64,000 nucleotides of DNA. Origin: Stenocarpella maydis. Taxonomy: Eukaryota > Ascomycota > Sordariomycetes > Diaporthales > Diaporthaceae. The translations under genes and the position numbers were made by a program. The notes beneath the pieces are model-generated. The model was not told the DNA's origin. It did not search any database and saw only the letters and a list, made by a program, of their open reading frames with translations. Positions 20,187 to 32,887 of this stretch are shown here, piece by piece. The stretch covers positions 3,573-67,572 of the forward strand of contig NQMI01000168.1 of NCBI GenBank assembly GCA_002270565.1, in the 5' to 3' direction. The stretch's first letter is position 1; every line of letters starts with the position of its first letter.

Positions 20187-22800
20187 ATTGACAACACCTG
20201 ACAACGCCTGGCAACCGATACTGCCGGAGGAAATGATGAAGCTAGGCAATAGGCAATGGGAAAAGAAACATTAGAGGCAGAGCCGTAGATGCTAGGTAGG
20301 CCAGGGGAGTTTATCTGTTGTAGATGTGGCCCTGTCTTCCCTATCCTCCTCGAGACTGTCATCCACGAGGCTCCAGACCATGATAAGGGTGGCGAACAAG
20401 GTAGCAATTAACCGAAAAAATCAGACCACAACTGCCTGCCAAGTATCTCCTCGCTGACGGACTCCAGTTCAAAGAGCTGGTACGCAGGAAGACTTTGTGC
20501 ATGTTGAGAGTCGCAGTCTCGATGCTGGGTTTGCTGATTGTGCAGGGCTCTAGTGCTGACCAAAATTGCAGTGCCACATGCAGGGCGAGAAATGGGGGCC
20601 GGCAGGAGCTGGCCATCACTTGAACACAATGTAGGCTATGTAATTTGAGCGCAATGCAGTGTCTCCCTTTTGACGCGCGGGCGACGAAGGCCAAAGTATC
20701 AGATCGCACCGACGTAGCATCGCACGTCAACCGCAGGGCATTTGGGAGCCCTCCCAGGTCCGATTCACCCAATCAACACCGACAGAATAACATTTTCCAT
20801 ACTACGACACCACTCGCACAAAGTTTTACTCGCCCTCGAATCGTTTTTGACCTTTCCACATCCGACCCCGCAGGCCTTGCCCCCGCCCTCGAGCCCTACG
20901 TGCCCCTCCCTGCCCATATACGTGCCTCCCATCCAATAGAAAACACACGGAAAGCAGGAGGGCGGCCGCCTGTCTTGCAACCAAAGATAGATTTTTGATG
21001 CGTATGGTCAGCAGAACCTCACTGGCAGGGCTGGCTGCATTCGTGCCAATCATTTTTCTCTGGCCCTCTCATAACCTCGTGCTCAGCAGGGCCAAGTTCG
21101 GCAGTTGATAGCCAGCGGCGAATTAGCAAGCCGGAGAGAAAGCTGCTTGAATAAAGGTGGGGAAAAGTACGGGATCCCCACTAGGGCGCCGGGCGTGACG
21201 CTGAATTGCGTGGAGGCGGATGTCCGCCACTGCACTCGGTGGTTATTGAAGATATAGGCGGGTAGAGTTCGTGGGTTTACGGTACTACTGCTTATATGAA
21301 CTATCTAAATATAGTAGGCAGTCTGAGCATGCGGTGCCGCTTTTTGGAATGTAAGATATGAGGTGCCACAATGATGGAAAGAAAGATACATGGCGAGACA
21401 TACCTGGGATATCCCTTCAAAATTTGGATTGATGTTCAGTTCCAGCAGCCAATCCATCACAACTATTAAGCGTAGAGCTGCTTACAAGGGACCATCCAGC
21501 AACATTGAAGTCAACCGGTTAATCAGGCTCAGTCGCATTTTGACCCGCTAAAGCTTGTAGTCAAGCCTTCAAAGTGGTCAGGTGAGGAGGACGCTGTAAA
21601 TCTGATCATGTTGTTTGCCGATAGTGGCACTCTAGGCCAGTGCATATTCCGTATTGGTGTGCTTCTCCTGAACCTGTTGTGTTCGAGCAGCAAAGAACAC
21701 CTGGTTGAAGCATCCGATGTCACGGAAATTCGTCCTCAGCCTCGGGGCCGTCCCCGCGGCCCTGCAGACTTAGTGTCTCGGTCGTCTATTCCGGGTCGCT
21801 ATTTCTTTTAAATCACCCAGATGCAGGTTGTGACCCGAAAATTTGCCGGGGATGCCGACGACCTCAGTCTATGTCCATGTAAGACCAACGTATTAGCTGC
21901 CGTACTTTGATCCTCAACTCACCATAGACCCATTCCGACACAATTATTCCGTGAATACCAAGCATGTTAAGAGTGTAAAGAGACCAAAGGCCACTGGAAG
22001 AAGCAGGGTGAATTGTGGAACCAGTAAAAACTGCTGCATGTTCAGGTAATTGCACCTGTGTGACAGTCTCTGATCCATATCTAGGCGGAGCGCGCATCGT
22101 GTCATAAAGCAGGCACTGGCACCACCATTTGCAACAAGTGCAACCTCGCTGATAACAGCCGGCTCTTTGGCTCTGATTCAGGTGGAACGGATTATTAACG
22201 TCGAATATGCTTTCCGGAGTGTCCGAATGGTAAGAGAGTACATGGCTCATATGGGCCAAGTTTGCCAGGAAAATGCCCCTCAACGAATGATACGAGCCGC
22301 GAAGACCTCCGCGTGGAGCAGAAAGAAGGCACACTTTTCAGATCCAGCCGTATTTGCAGCATGAATCTCGTTTCGGCCTCAGGTGCTCTACTCGTGCAAC
22401 CCTTCTATGCCCTATGTCTCAATGCAATGGGCGACTCGGTCTCCCAGATCAATATCTGGCCACCGGACAGGCCGCGGTAGTTAGCTGTTACCGCCTAGGT
22501 ACATGCTGGAACGTTCTCTGACTTACTAATTCTACGTGGCCGAAGATGGTAGTCATGTAATTTTGGTTATGCAAGGCTGGACCATCTTTGGATCAATCAA
22601 CGTCCGCCTACCCAGCCTTTGAGGACCGCTGACCCAGCTCGACCTTCTTCGCCCACCCAGTACGAGCATTGAGCGTGCAGCCTACTAGAAATTCTTGTAC
22701 CTCCAGGGCCTCTCTAAATTACCTCGTACCAAAGCTCCCCAAAGACCCACCCTCCAGTGCGCGTTAAGAGCCTGAAGGGCAACGTATAACAGCGTAGCGT
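20187..22800. other. Intergenic region, no gene recognised
   Basis: The receptor promoter should lie in the first few hundred bases. Longer frames (20359-20772 and 21864-22334, both minus; 156 residues for the latter) have no recognised domain or convincing splice partners. Confidence 0.35.
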
Positions 22801-25681
22801 GTAACTTGCACAGGGCAAATTATCCACTATCCAGAATTATTTATAAAATATAAGGGCTATTATATAGACTATTTGTATTCTTTGAGTTCCTCTACTAAGC
22901 CGGAATAGTGGTAGTTGTGCTAATAAGATAGAAAACAATAGGTATGGATAATATGTAATTAAAGTCGTGATATATGCTTTAAATAATGGTCATTCAGTCT
23001 ACTTCTGCAAATTAGTGTTGACTCAAAAGCTATTATTTCGTACCAAAAGTCTTAATATTAGACTATAGCTAGATAGTCTCCGGTATAATTCGCGCTGGTG
23101 CTGTTTATAAGCAATTAATGTTAAAGCTACCTCTAGCTACTAGCAGCCTAGTCTGATACCGTTAAGAATTATATGCAGATGGCTTCAGATGGCTTCGCCA
23201 TGTGACTCGAAGCGCGAATACAAATCGCTCGAAATTGGCAATATAAAACTGCTGTCTTTCAGACTGTTGCTCTAACGTGGTTCGAGGACAAGTCCAGGGA
23301 ATCCGATAGAATTGATATGGAGATACGAAAGATGAAGAAGAGAAAGACGAAGGACCCTCCAAGGGAGCCCTCGGGAAACGTGTCTTAAGTATATGAAGTC
23401 CGGGTTACGTAATCTGGAAAACCAACCAGGGGCCAAGCCCCATCACAGTTGCACAGCGTATGCACACAATTTGTTCCTGAACACCCTTCTCTCTCTGAAA
23501 AGGAATACCACTTGAAAATAATCATTTGGCTGAGACCATTTAAATATAATCATTCGGCCTGCTGGGATTGCCACCGAGACTAAGAAGACAATACGACTCG
23601 ACCAAGTGCACATGGCTGATACCTTGCAACAAAGGGCTATTCTATATATATATATAGGGCTACGCTAAGCCTTAGCATATACGCCCTGCCCCACCCTAAT
23701 TTCCCACTCCTTAGGCTTCCTCAGCAAGCCTACCGTCGCTATCGTCAGCCCCGGGCCTGCGGCCCACGGCGTTAAATAGATCATCATCATCACCTAATTT
23801 CCCACTCTCACTAAACTCTTCCAAGTAAGTGGTTAGAATTCTGCCTTCATTTTTCTTCCTTTTTCTTGTTCTATACTGGGCTTTCCATGCTAGCTTCTGG
23901 AGGCTAGTACATATGTATAGAGCCTAAGCCCAGTGTGGCCCTTTCCCTCCCCCCAACCCTCCTCTAAGGCACTTTAAGCCAAGCTTTCTTAGCATTTTGC
24001 TAGAGACTATATCTTTTTGCCCTTCCATGCTCCTTCAATATTCTGTTGGCCTTCCGGTAAGGGGCTCCGGGGTGCATTAAGGGACTCTGTGTACTGGGTG
24101 GGCGGTCCTGAAAGGCTGTGTAGGCGGACGTTGACTGTCTTTGAATGTGTGGTGCTCACAATTTGGGACGTGCATATCGGGCTCAAGTATGGTGTTCCGG
24201 GAATCTCCTACTCATGGTCCCCTGAGTTGATGCCTGAATACCATGTGATGCAAGGCTTCCTGGCTGCTTACTTAAACATCTTCTCGGATGTTAACTAGAT
24301 TTGGTACGTAGACTTAGCCTGGCGCACGTTAATGGGGTTAGAGTTTTGGGCTGGATTTATCGCTGCTGTGACGTTTGGAGTGGGTCTTATTTTATAGTGC
24401 TGTTAATGCGTTGGGTGCTTGATAAAAGAGACATTAGCTAACAGAGGAAGCACACTCGGGTCCGCATCGAGTCTACGGCGGATTTGAATTTGGCTGTGAC
24501 TTTGCAGGGAAATCTCGTTGCTATAATGTGGTCCTTGTACTTAAGATGTGAAATAAGCTTAATTAGACTTTGGGATCTGTAGACCTTGATGTTGAATAAG
24601 TCCGAGTAAGCTGATACGTGACTAATTAAGGGAGGGAGGTATAGGGATTAAAGCTAGCTATTTAAGGCGACTTCTCACACCGTGCAACAAGGCGTGGCCA
24701 GATGAAGTGACACCCGATCATGTATTTTGCACCCAAATATGAAAAGGTATATGTTCATGTGGTTTGGGGGAGGGGGGGGGGCAGAAAACCTTCTACATTG
24801 TTGAGCCTCATTACTTGAACCCGTACCTAGGTACTTAGGCATCCATGGAACAACCGCTGCGCGTTCCTACAGCTGCCGAAGAAGTCCCGTCACATTCAAG
24901 TGTCGGATGCACCTCTATAGAATATTGGAAAATTTGGACTGATTCGTCCGCTGCATCGTCTGTGAGGTAATGGTTCGGTCTGCTTTCAAGACGAGATTTA
25001 AAGGGGCTGTTCTTAGCATTACCGGTTGCACCGTTGGGCGGATTATTGTTCTAATTCTTCCTCCTCAAAAATAGATTTCTACTATGTGGTGTAGTCCACT
25101 GTGGTCTCAGTGGGCCGATCCGGGCCATAGAACCATTTTTTTTTTTTTTTTGCAGAGGTCCAGCTGTCGCTTGAAATGCATGAATCTGGTTTAATGTTAA
25201 GCCACCTTTATTAGGAAGGTTCTGTAGCTTGGCGTTAGTTGACGAGTAATGAAACGGAAACAACCCTTGCCCAAAGCATCAATACCTCGGTATCCCTGAC
25301 TGGCCCTGGGACTGTGATCTCGGGGGACCGTATCACTTTGGGTTCGCCTGCTCCGGCTGCGGATACAACGCCCCAACCCCGCCCAATCAGCATATCGTGA
25401 TGTCGGATGACCGAGGGTGCAGCAAGCTACGTGGTACAGCTTCGGAGATGCTCCGGTGGGTCATAGCGGGACGTAACTGTTGTGTCCATCAATGCTAGGC
25501 TCCGCGGGCTGTGCGACAGCCTGCCTTGTGATGCAAGTCAAGGGGGATGGGTTCTTCAAAAGGTTGGACTACTTAAGTATTCCGCACGGCCAACATAGGT
25601 GCCCAGGTGAGTTTGATGCATCCCTCACTATCATCGCCTCAAGCCCAAATAAACCAGGACCAGGCCAGACAAACAAACAAA
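22801..25681. other. Gene-poor, partly AT-rich region
   Basis: About 22800-23160 is AT-rich and resembles degraded repeat; 23640-23660 is a short TA run. There is a G run at 24770-24781 and a T run at 25137-25151. One frame at 24017-24298 has no recognised domain. No gene is supported until the peroxygenase start at 25682. Confidence 0.4.
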
Positions 25682-26646
25682 ATGTTTCCCAAGTCATCCC
25701 TTCTTCTTGTGGCGCCGTTGGCTCTGAGCGTCCTGGCTGATGGTGACTATGCCTGGCAAGCGCCGTCATCAACTGATCGTAAGTTTAGTCAACACGTGTT
25801 GATTATGGACAGTCCAGACACTGTCCGGGGCCGTTTCGTGAACGTCCGCGCAGGATTGATGATTGTGCTTTACTGACTATTCTCTGACCAGGACGAAGCC
25901 CCTGCCCCATGGTGAACACTTTGGCCAATCATGGGTATCTGCCTCGTGACGGGCTGGGGGTCACGCTGGAAGACCTCTTGAAGGGGTTCACCGACGCAAT
26001 CAACTTGGACCCATCGGCAACGCTTCTTGTCGGTACCAAGGCCTTGGAGACATCGACGACAGGTGACAGCTCAACCTTCAACCTGGATGATCTGAGCAGA
26101 CATGACAGTATGTCGCAATCTGTCTTGCCCTCGTCCCCAACATTAGACGAACAAAGATGCTAATCAATGTTCATGAACGCAGTGATCGAACACGACGGAA
26201 GTCTAAGCCGTGCCGATTTCTACTTCGGCGACAACCACAGCTTCAACTCCACCATCTGGGAGACAGTGGCGTCCTACTTCACCGAGGACACCATAGATGT
26301 CAAGACTGCAGCCCGAGCCCGAGCATCGCGCCTGGCGGCGGCGGCAAAGCAGAACCCAGAGTTCAACATGTCATTGAGCGGCATCAACTTCAGCCTGATC
26401 GAGACTGCACTGTACTTGTCCGTCTTCAACAATGGCTCGAGTGCTGTGACGGAGTGGGTGAAGGTCATGTTCCGTAAGTCGAGCCTTGCTCAGTTACATT
26501 AAATGACTCTTTAGCTGATTTGCGACAAAACAGAGGAGGAAAGACTGCCGCTCGAGGAGGGCTTCACCAGGCCAAAGAGCATTGTGAGCACCGTTGGTAT
26601 TCTGGCCAAGCAGGCAGAGGTAGCTGCGGCGAGTCTCGGGGCGTGA
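25682..26646 (+). CDS. Heme-thiolate peroxygenase/haloperoxidase (short UPO type)
   Basis: Four exons (25682-25778, 25892-26107, 26183-26473, 26534-26646) encode 238 residues; introns of 113, 75 and 60 nt are GT-AG. A signal peptide (MFPKSSLLLVAPLALSVLA) is followed by RSPCPMVNTLANHGYLPRDG; the cysteine of this PCP motif (about residue 37) is the axial heme ligand in the chloroperoxidase/aromatic peroxygenase family. The magnesium-binding and distal-site motif EHDGSLSRAD is at about 107-116, created across the second splice. The end (EERLPLEEGFTRP) matches the family. The size fits the short group of unspecific peroxygenases, secreted enzymes that use H2O2 to oxygenate or halogenate small organics. 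Its substrate is unknown. The in-frame upstream start (25607) lacks a signal peptide and is rejected. Confidence 0.93.
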
Positions 26647-27842
26647 GGTGGGGATGTGAAGCCTGCAGGGGACTACTAGGGTATTCTTGTCAATATTTTT
26701 TAAAAACTTTTGGTGGTTGGGCGTAGACCCGACATATGTACCTTGGTACGAGAGCGAACTGCCAACCCTTTGCTAATTTTGATTTTGCCATACATACCTT
26801 CCAAGGTTAGGCCAACAAGACGTGACCCGCCATCTGATTGAAACAACCCCATTGCATCTTCCCCTCTCACGCAACCATTGAATCATGTTCCCCAGAATGT
26901 ATTGCGGTCTTCCACAATAGTCAACTCCTGAGAGCTTCTGCAGGGCATATGAAGGTAGAGAACATTTGAAGGGAACCTTGGAGGTCTTCGGACTTGGTAA
27001 AAGGTAGATCCTCAAGTTATTTCATGATGATCTCAGACGTGGTTATTCCAAGCGAACGCCTTGGACTTCCAAGCACACGCAAACGAGGGACCATGCATGG
27101 GAAATTATTGCATAATCAGAAAGAGCATCCAAGGGGATTGCGTGGCGCGTGTGTGGGGAAATTAGTGAGACCAGAACTTGTCCTATCAAATTAGACTGGG
27201 CCTACTTCCAGTTAGTGTACAGCGAGACATCCAGACAGGTGTTGTTGAGTGAGCCACGTCGGTTATACTAAGCAGGTCGAGCGTAGGTAACGTTCAGAGC
27301 AGGGTTGGGCCCACAATTGACTTCGGCGAGGTGGGGAAGCTGGACTTGGACATAAATATGGTGGTTGCAGTCAGGGCAGCTTGTTGAAAGGTTCCCGAGC
27401 CAGACTCCCAGGGGCAACGACCGAGAGGGCCCTCGATGAAGCACAATCAGCTGGCCACATGGCACAGACAATAAATACATGACTGAAAGCGCTCAACCGC
27501 GTTGCAAGACCATCAGTTATACATACACGTGATTGTTGCCGGCAAGGGCGGCAGTTCCACCCGCCGGGGCTCCGGATCGATCTCCGTATCCCCGCCATGT
27601 TCCTCCGTGACAGCCCCCGGCCCCGCATATTGCGCGCACTCGACCCCAGAAGCCAAGCATATACCTCCGCCAGCGTCAGCATATGCCGCGAGCAGGAAAA
27701 TCGTTGCCCCCCCCCCCATTTGATGGTCGGATTTATATATTGCCCACGTGCTCCGGCCCTCCTCGCCCGGAGCAGTCCCCAGGCCCCAGCTGCGATACCC
27801 AAATAGCGTCTGAGTTTGCACCGACCAGAAAGAACCGGGGAC
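26647..27842. other. Intergenic region
   Basis: No supported gene. A minus-strand frame at 27371-27997 overlaps the esterase start, is arginine-rich and shows no family resemblance. The esterase promoter should lie at its right end. Confidence 0.35.
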
Positions 27843-28035
27843 ATGGCATCAAAGATAACGATTCTCGAGCATCCTTCCGTGGGGCAAATCCACGGGGTGC
27901 AGCCAAAGGGCCAGGCCCACGTCGAGCAGTACCTCGGCATCCAGTATGCGACGCTAGAGAACCGCTTTGCCAGGGGCAAGTTGGTCGACACGTACAAGAG
28001 CCCGATCCAGGCAACCGAGTCTGGGTGAGACGATA

Positions 28036-28072
<37 letters not shown>

Positions 28073-29792
28073 TATTAATTTTTTTTATATTTTTTTTTTT
28101 CAAAAAAAATTTTTGTTGAAAGATGACATTCGTCTGCTCTGACCCGCCGTGGGACTGACTGACACCACGATAACTAGCCCTCTGCCCGTCGCCGACCCCA
28201 AGAACGTCGACGAGGAGCAGCTGCTGCTACAGCATAGCCTGCCGCACCCGGGGTACAAGTTCAGCGACACCGAGTGTTTGACCCTCAACGTGTCGGCGCC
28301 GTCTCTCGACGCCCGAGGCTCCACGGCCGAGCCGCTACCCGTCGTCGTCCTCGTGCACGGCGGCGGGTGGGTCACGGGGAGCGCAAGCTGGCCCCAGTGG
28401 GACCTTGCCCGGCTGGTTGAGCGCAGTGTCAGGCTTGACAGCCCAGTGGTTGCGGTCGGGATCAAGTGAGTGCAATGCCCAGGTTGCCTCGCCCTCCAGC
28501 AAGAGTGCTGACGCATCAGCCGCAAAGCTACCGGCTGGGCCCCTTTGGCTTCCTGACCTCATCAGCCCTGCGAGACGCCGGCTTCAGGCCCAACAACGGG
28601 CTCGATGACCAGAAGCTCGGGCTGCGGTGGGTACAGAAGAACATCTTGGGCTTCGGTGGGGATCCGACAAAGGTCACCCTCTTGTGCAGTAGTGCCGGCG
28701 CGGGTAAGTTTGCCGTGACATGTGCCCAGCGGACCTGTGAGAATGCACCGGCTCACACATTGATGGCCCCTAGCCTCGGGCTTCTTCCATCTCCAGTCTC
28801 CCGAGCCTCTCTTCAGCCGGCTGGCCGCATACGGTGGCAACCCCCTCATCCAGCCCATCCCCCTGGAGGTGTCGCAGATCGCCTACGGCATTGCGACCAA
28901 GACCCTGGGCATAGACAGCCAGCCGCCAGCCGACCAGGTGAGGTCACTCCTCGCGATCCCCGCCGCGGAGCTCTCGGCCAAGCTCGGCGCCCTGCCCGTT
29001 CCCTTGATCCCGGCTCAGGATGGAGACGTTGTGCGCTCCACAACGTCTTACGCCGCGCTGGCCGGCACCAGCTTCCTGGAGAAGGAGTTCCCTGGTGTCG
29101 AGTATTGCAAATCGGTCCTGCTTGGGGACGCGCAATTCGACGGCATGATCCTCGGCCTGACAGCCCTGGCCCACAGGACCGACAGCCTGGCGACGAGTCT
29201 CAAGGAGAGTCTCGAGGCCGTCTTCGCAGATGATCCGGCTACCGTCAAGGCCATCATGGACGGCTACGGGATCGACGAGTCCAACCCGGACAGGATCCCA
29301 GTCCTCAACTTCCTGAACGACATCGGCTTCGCCCAGCCCGCCAAGGCCACCGCGGAGGCGTGGGCTGGGGCTGGTTCCAGGCTTGGGACCAAGTCGTTCC
29401 TCGCCCATTTCAACATGCCAAACCCATGGCCCGGCCAGTGGCATGGCTGGCCCACGCACGCGCTGGACCTTGCGATACTGCTGGGCAACTATAACGAGTT
29501 CCTCAGCCCAGGCCAGAAGGCCGCCTCTGACCAAGTGTCAGGGGATTTCCTGGCTTTCGCATATGGCAAGGAGCCATTCCCGCCATATGATACTGGCAGT
29601 GGTGGCGTGGCTAAGGTGTACCAGGCCGGTGTGGATGCCAAGGAGGATGAGTCGCGTGTGGCCAAAGAGCCAAGTGAGGCCGAGACGGGTCGTAGGCGGA
29701 TTCTGGACGACATTTCGGCCGGAAACCCGATCGTGCTGGACAAGCTTTTGGGTGTCTTTGGTCTACTCCTCAAGGGGCCAGGGCCGAAGTGA
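27843..29792 (+). CDS. Type-B carboxylesterase/lipase family protein with altered nucleophile elbow
   Basis: Four exons (27843-28024, 28178-28465, 28528-28703, 28774-29792) give 554 residues. It has the alpha/beta-hydrolase blocks of the family: IHGVQ, FRYLGIPYA-like [18 protein letters not shown], the oxyanion loop [22 protein letters not shown] (formed by the AAG|C splice) and [22 protein letters not shown]. The serine elbow reads [10 protein letters not shown]: serine, Ala and Gly are kept but the usual G-E before the serine is C-S. A candidate catalytic histidine is in WPTHALDL. There is no signal peptide, so it is probably intracellular. Intron 1 (153 nt) holds a 30-T run. The gene runs tail-to-tail with the transporter. 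Activity is uncertain because of the elbow change. Confidence 0.88.
28040..28069 (+). repeat. Homopolymer T run in an esterase intron
   Basis: Thirty T bases followed by further A/T low-complexity sequence to about 28118, all inside intron 1. The length is prone to sequencing or assembly error. Confidence 0.9.
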
Positions 29793-30148
29793 ATGCATCT
29801 AAGAGTCCATGGGCAACGTAACATGTCCTGTTGTTGAAAGCTAGTTAGTGATCCGATGCTAGGCTACTTGAGTAAGTCAATGTTGACCGTAAAAGTTAAC
29901 CCAAAAAGCCTTGATACCGAGTTACAATAACTGATATCAGGCCTCGGCCGAAATACATGGCTTGGTGCGGCAAATCTTCCAAGGATATCGACTACCTAGG
30001 CGACTTACACCCACCCCGGAAATTGATTCGCGGAGCTAGACGAAAAGCAATGAGCTCATAAGTGGCGAGTCTCGTGTGAACAACGCAAGGTAATATATAC
30101 GTGCCGTCGAATCCATACCAACATCTAACATCTACTCTTTGTAGCCGT
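29793..30148. other. Convergent 3' intergenic region
   Basis: This separates the 3' ends of the esterase (plus) and the transporter (minus). It holds no reading frame of interest; both transcripts should end here. Confidence 0.5.
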
Positions 30149-32045
30149 CTAGACCCTAGTCTTCCACCCACCATCCGCCTTCCTCTGCCTCACAACTTTA
30201 GCCGCAGTCATGAAACACCCACCCACAATCATGGCACACCCTGCAAAAGCCTGCGCCCCATAATACTGGCCCCCGCAGCCACTGATAATCGCCCCCTCGA
30301 TCGGCGGGCCCGTCAGGGTGGCAAAGCTGACAATCGTGAAGATCATGCCCATGCGCGTCCCGGACTTGCGCAGGTCCGTCGTCAGGCTGCTCAGCCCCGC
30401 GGGGAACAGCGACTGGATCCCGCCGCCCACGATCCCGAAGAAGACGGTCCACGCGTACAGCCCGGGGGGGTCCTTGACCGCGATCCAGGTCAGCTGGCAG
30501 GCGCCCGCGATGAGCGCCGTGGGCACGAAGATGTTGATGGGACCCCAGCGGTCGGCGAGGTAGTTCGGGCCCAGGCGGCCGATGATGCCGACGCCGTTTA
30601 GCAGAAGCAGGAGGTTGAGTGAATCAACATAGGAGAGGCCTATTATGTCGCGGGAGTATGATGCCAGGTAGTAGAATGCAAAGTAGACGCCGAGGAAGCA
30701 CTGCAGTTTATGTCACCTTAGCTTCGTGAAATTCCGTGTCTGAGCCAGATACAAGCTCGCTCAGGCTGCAACTTTGGAAGAGAGGCAGACTCACAGTGAA
30801 GCTCCCGCACGCGTAAAATGTATACTCGAGCTCCTTGAAAGCACCCCATTCGACAAGCGCCCCGGCTTTCCTCGGCGGGATCCTGCGCCTCAGTCCGATA
30901 TTAGCAAGCACCAGGCACGTGACCTGGATGAACCCGATGGCCCTGATAGTCCAAGGAAATCCTGCTGTAGGTAACAGTTGCCTCGCCATCGCAGGGAAGA
31001 TTAAGCCTCCTGTTGAGCTCCCACATGCCATCATGCCGAGGGCCAGGCCCCTCTTCTTGCTGAAATACGTCGACACAGTCGCAATCGCTGGGCAGAAGAG
31101 ACAGCCATTTCCGAGACCCATACATATGCCCTGGGCCAGAAACAGCTGCCAGTACTTGGTGCAGACGGATGTGGTAAATATTCCCAGCAACTGGAACGCA
31201 GTCCCGACGAGGAATACTTCCCGGAAGTACTAGATACTCTTGAGTCAGTAAATGAGAATTTGGGCCGGGCCAAAGTCCGGCAGGGCATGTTCTGCATCGA
31301 CTCCAAGGATCCGCCCACATGCAGGCTGACTGAATGCAGATTGAGGTGATCAAGCAAAGGTGCAGCTGAGGTGGTACAAAGTGCGTGTAAGCCGGGTGTC
31401 TAGATCACTCACTCCTGCGTCCGTGATCCGCCCAGTAAAAGTGCCAATAAAAAACAACAGAAACACCTGGATGGAGCCGATCCAGGAGACAGTAGCAGGC
31501 GGGAGGCCCAGCTCAGTGGTATAATACGTCTGGAAAACACCAAACGAGTTGATATATCCCCACGTGTTCATGATGACTAGGTGCCCGGTCGCCACAGCCA
31601 TCCAGGCCTTCAACCCACCGTCAGGCGGAGGCCCAGGGTTGAAGCTCGACTTGCTCCTCGTGCGGCTGAGGACGCTCGAAGCGAGGCCGGAGACACGGCT
31701 ACCACGCCTATCGCTGACCTCCTCCAAGCCTGGTGCGTGGGGGGCACCGTCGTCTTCGAAATCGCTCTCATTAAGCTGAACGCCGGGCACCGCCTGAGTG
31801 TTGGAGTCTCGTGTGGCTAGTCGTCGAAGCCCAGCAGGTTGCTTCTCTGAGCTACCCTGCGAGAGCTCGTCAATGCTGCTTCCATGGCCTTTTTCTTTAT
31901 CAACAGAATCTCTGCCCTTCTCCTTGGTAGTCGATGGTTCAAGGCCCGTCATGTCGCTGCTCGTTGATGGTGAGCGGGCCATTCTCGATGGGCGAGGAGT
32001 CTCCCGACGGAGCAATTTCGAGGTGGGGGGGATCTCAGAGATCAC
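30149..32045 (-). CDS. MFS transporter, monocarboxylate (MCT/Mch) type
   Basis: Exons 32045-31413, 31229-30795 and 30700-30149 give 539 residues, all joined in phase 0 (donors GTGAGT). The first 145 residues are a polar Ser/Glu-rich cytosolic tail. The membrane part starts with PPPDGGLKAWMAVATGHLVIMNTWGYINSFGVFQTYY, signature of fungal monocarboxylate/riboflavin-type permeases, and includes SWIGSIQVFLLFFIGTFTGRITDAGYFREVFLVG and CPAIATVSTYFSKKRGLALG. About twelve helices can be traced. Predicted plasma-membrane or vacuolar uptake or export of a small acid or vitamin; the substrate is not known. In-frame ATG codons at 31982 and nearby are alternative starts because the N-terminal tail is poorly conserved in this family. 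Confidence 0.9.
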
Positions 32046-32887
32046 TGTACCGAAGTCTCATCCTTTTAAGCGGTGGACAGCGCAGCGCAGCATTAAATTT
32101 GCAAGTGTAATTACTCGAGCGCAGATTCTATGGTCAGTAAAAATGACCCAATGATCTGCTGCCGTTGACTCATTTTGTCAAGATGTGAGGGCTGTCCAGC
32201 CTTTTAAACCCCTACTACTGTAGCTGCTGTTCCTCGGGCAATACTTTCCGATCGATAACCACGGTTAGCTCTTTTGTTTTGTGGGGCGAAAAGTCCAGCC
32301 CGGGGGGTTTCTTGTCATGGCAAACACATAATACACTTGAAAAGACCAGGGACGTTCCGATTTTCCTCGGGAAAGGGCGTAGACTGCCCGAGGAACATCG
32401 CGTGTCAGGGGGTTACCGGCATGTGGAGCCGCCCGACGAGGCCGACCTCGGCGCGTTGCTGGCAGGAAGGCCCCCAGATACCCCGGAAGGAGGCAACGTA
32501 TTTCGATGGACGACTTGGAGCAGATCAAAAATGGTAAGTAATTTGGTCTCTGTCTCTATAACAATAAGTTCTGACCGAAGGTGAAGCTCGAAGCCCGTGA
32601 GAAAAATGTTTCATCAGCACCAGCTCAAGTGGTCGGAACATGAACCTCAGCCTCCCACAGCAGTACAATTATTCCCCGACCCTTGGCCCCAAAATACATT
32701 GTTGTGAGATGAACAACCGAACAATCTTCTACGCGGCGTGTAACAACCTCTCAAAAGAGATGGCTCCCAAAACATCGAGATGAGCAACAATCATGTCTGG
32801 TACAACAATGAGCAAGAAAACCCGCCGACCATAGGCCTAAAATGACAAGAGTACCAACAAACCACGCTGACTGGGTGTTATGGGAGA
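32046..32887. other. Divergent/3' spacer between transporter and repeat protein
   Basis: It contains the transporter promoter at its left and the 3' flank of the repeat protein at its right. If the last donor-like GTAATC near 32898 is used (66-nt intron ending TTTTAG), the repeat protein would gain about 36 residues and end near 32720. Confidence 0.4.

Noticed and set aside
21864..22334. 156-codon minus-strand frame
   Set aside because: No recognisable domain or conserved motif; not convincing as a gene.
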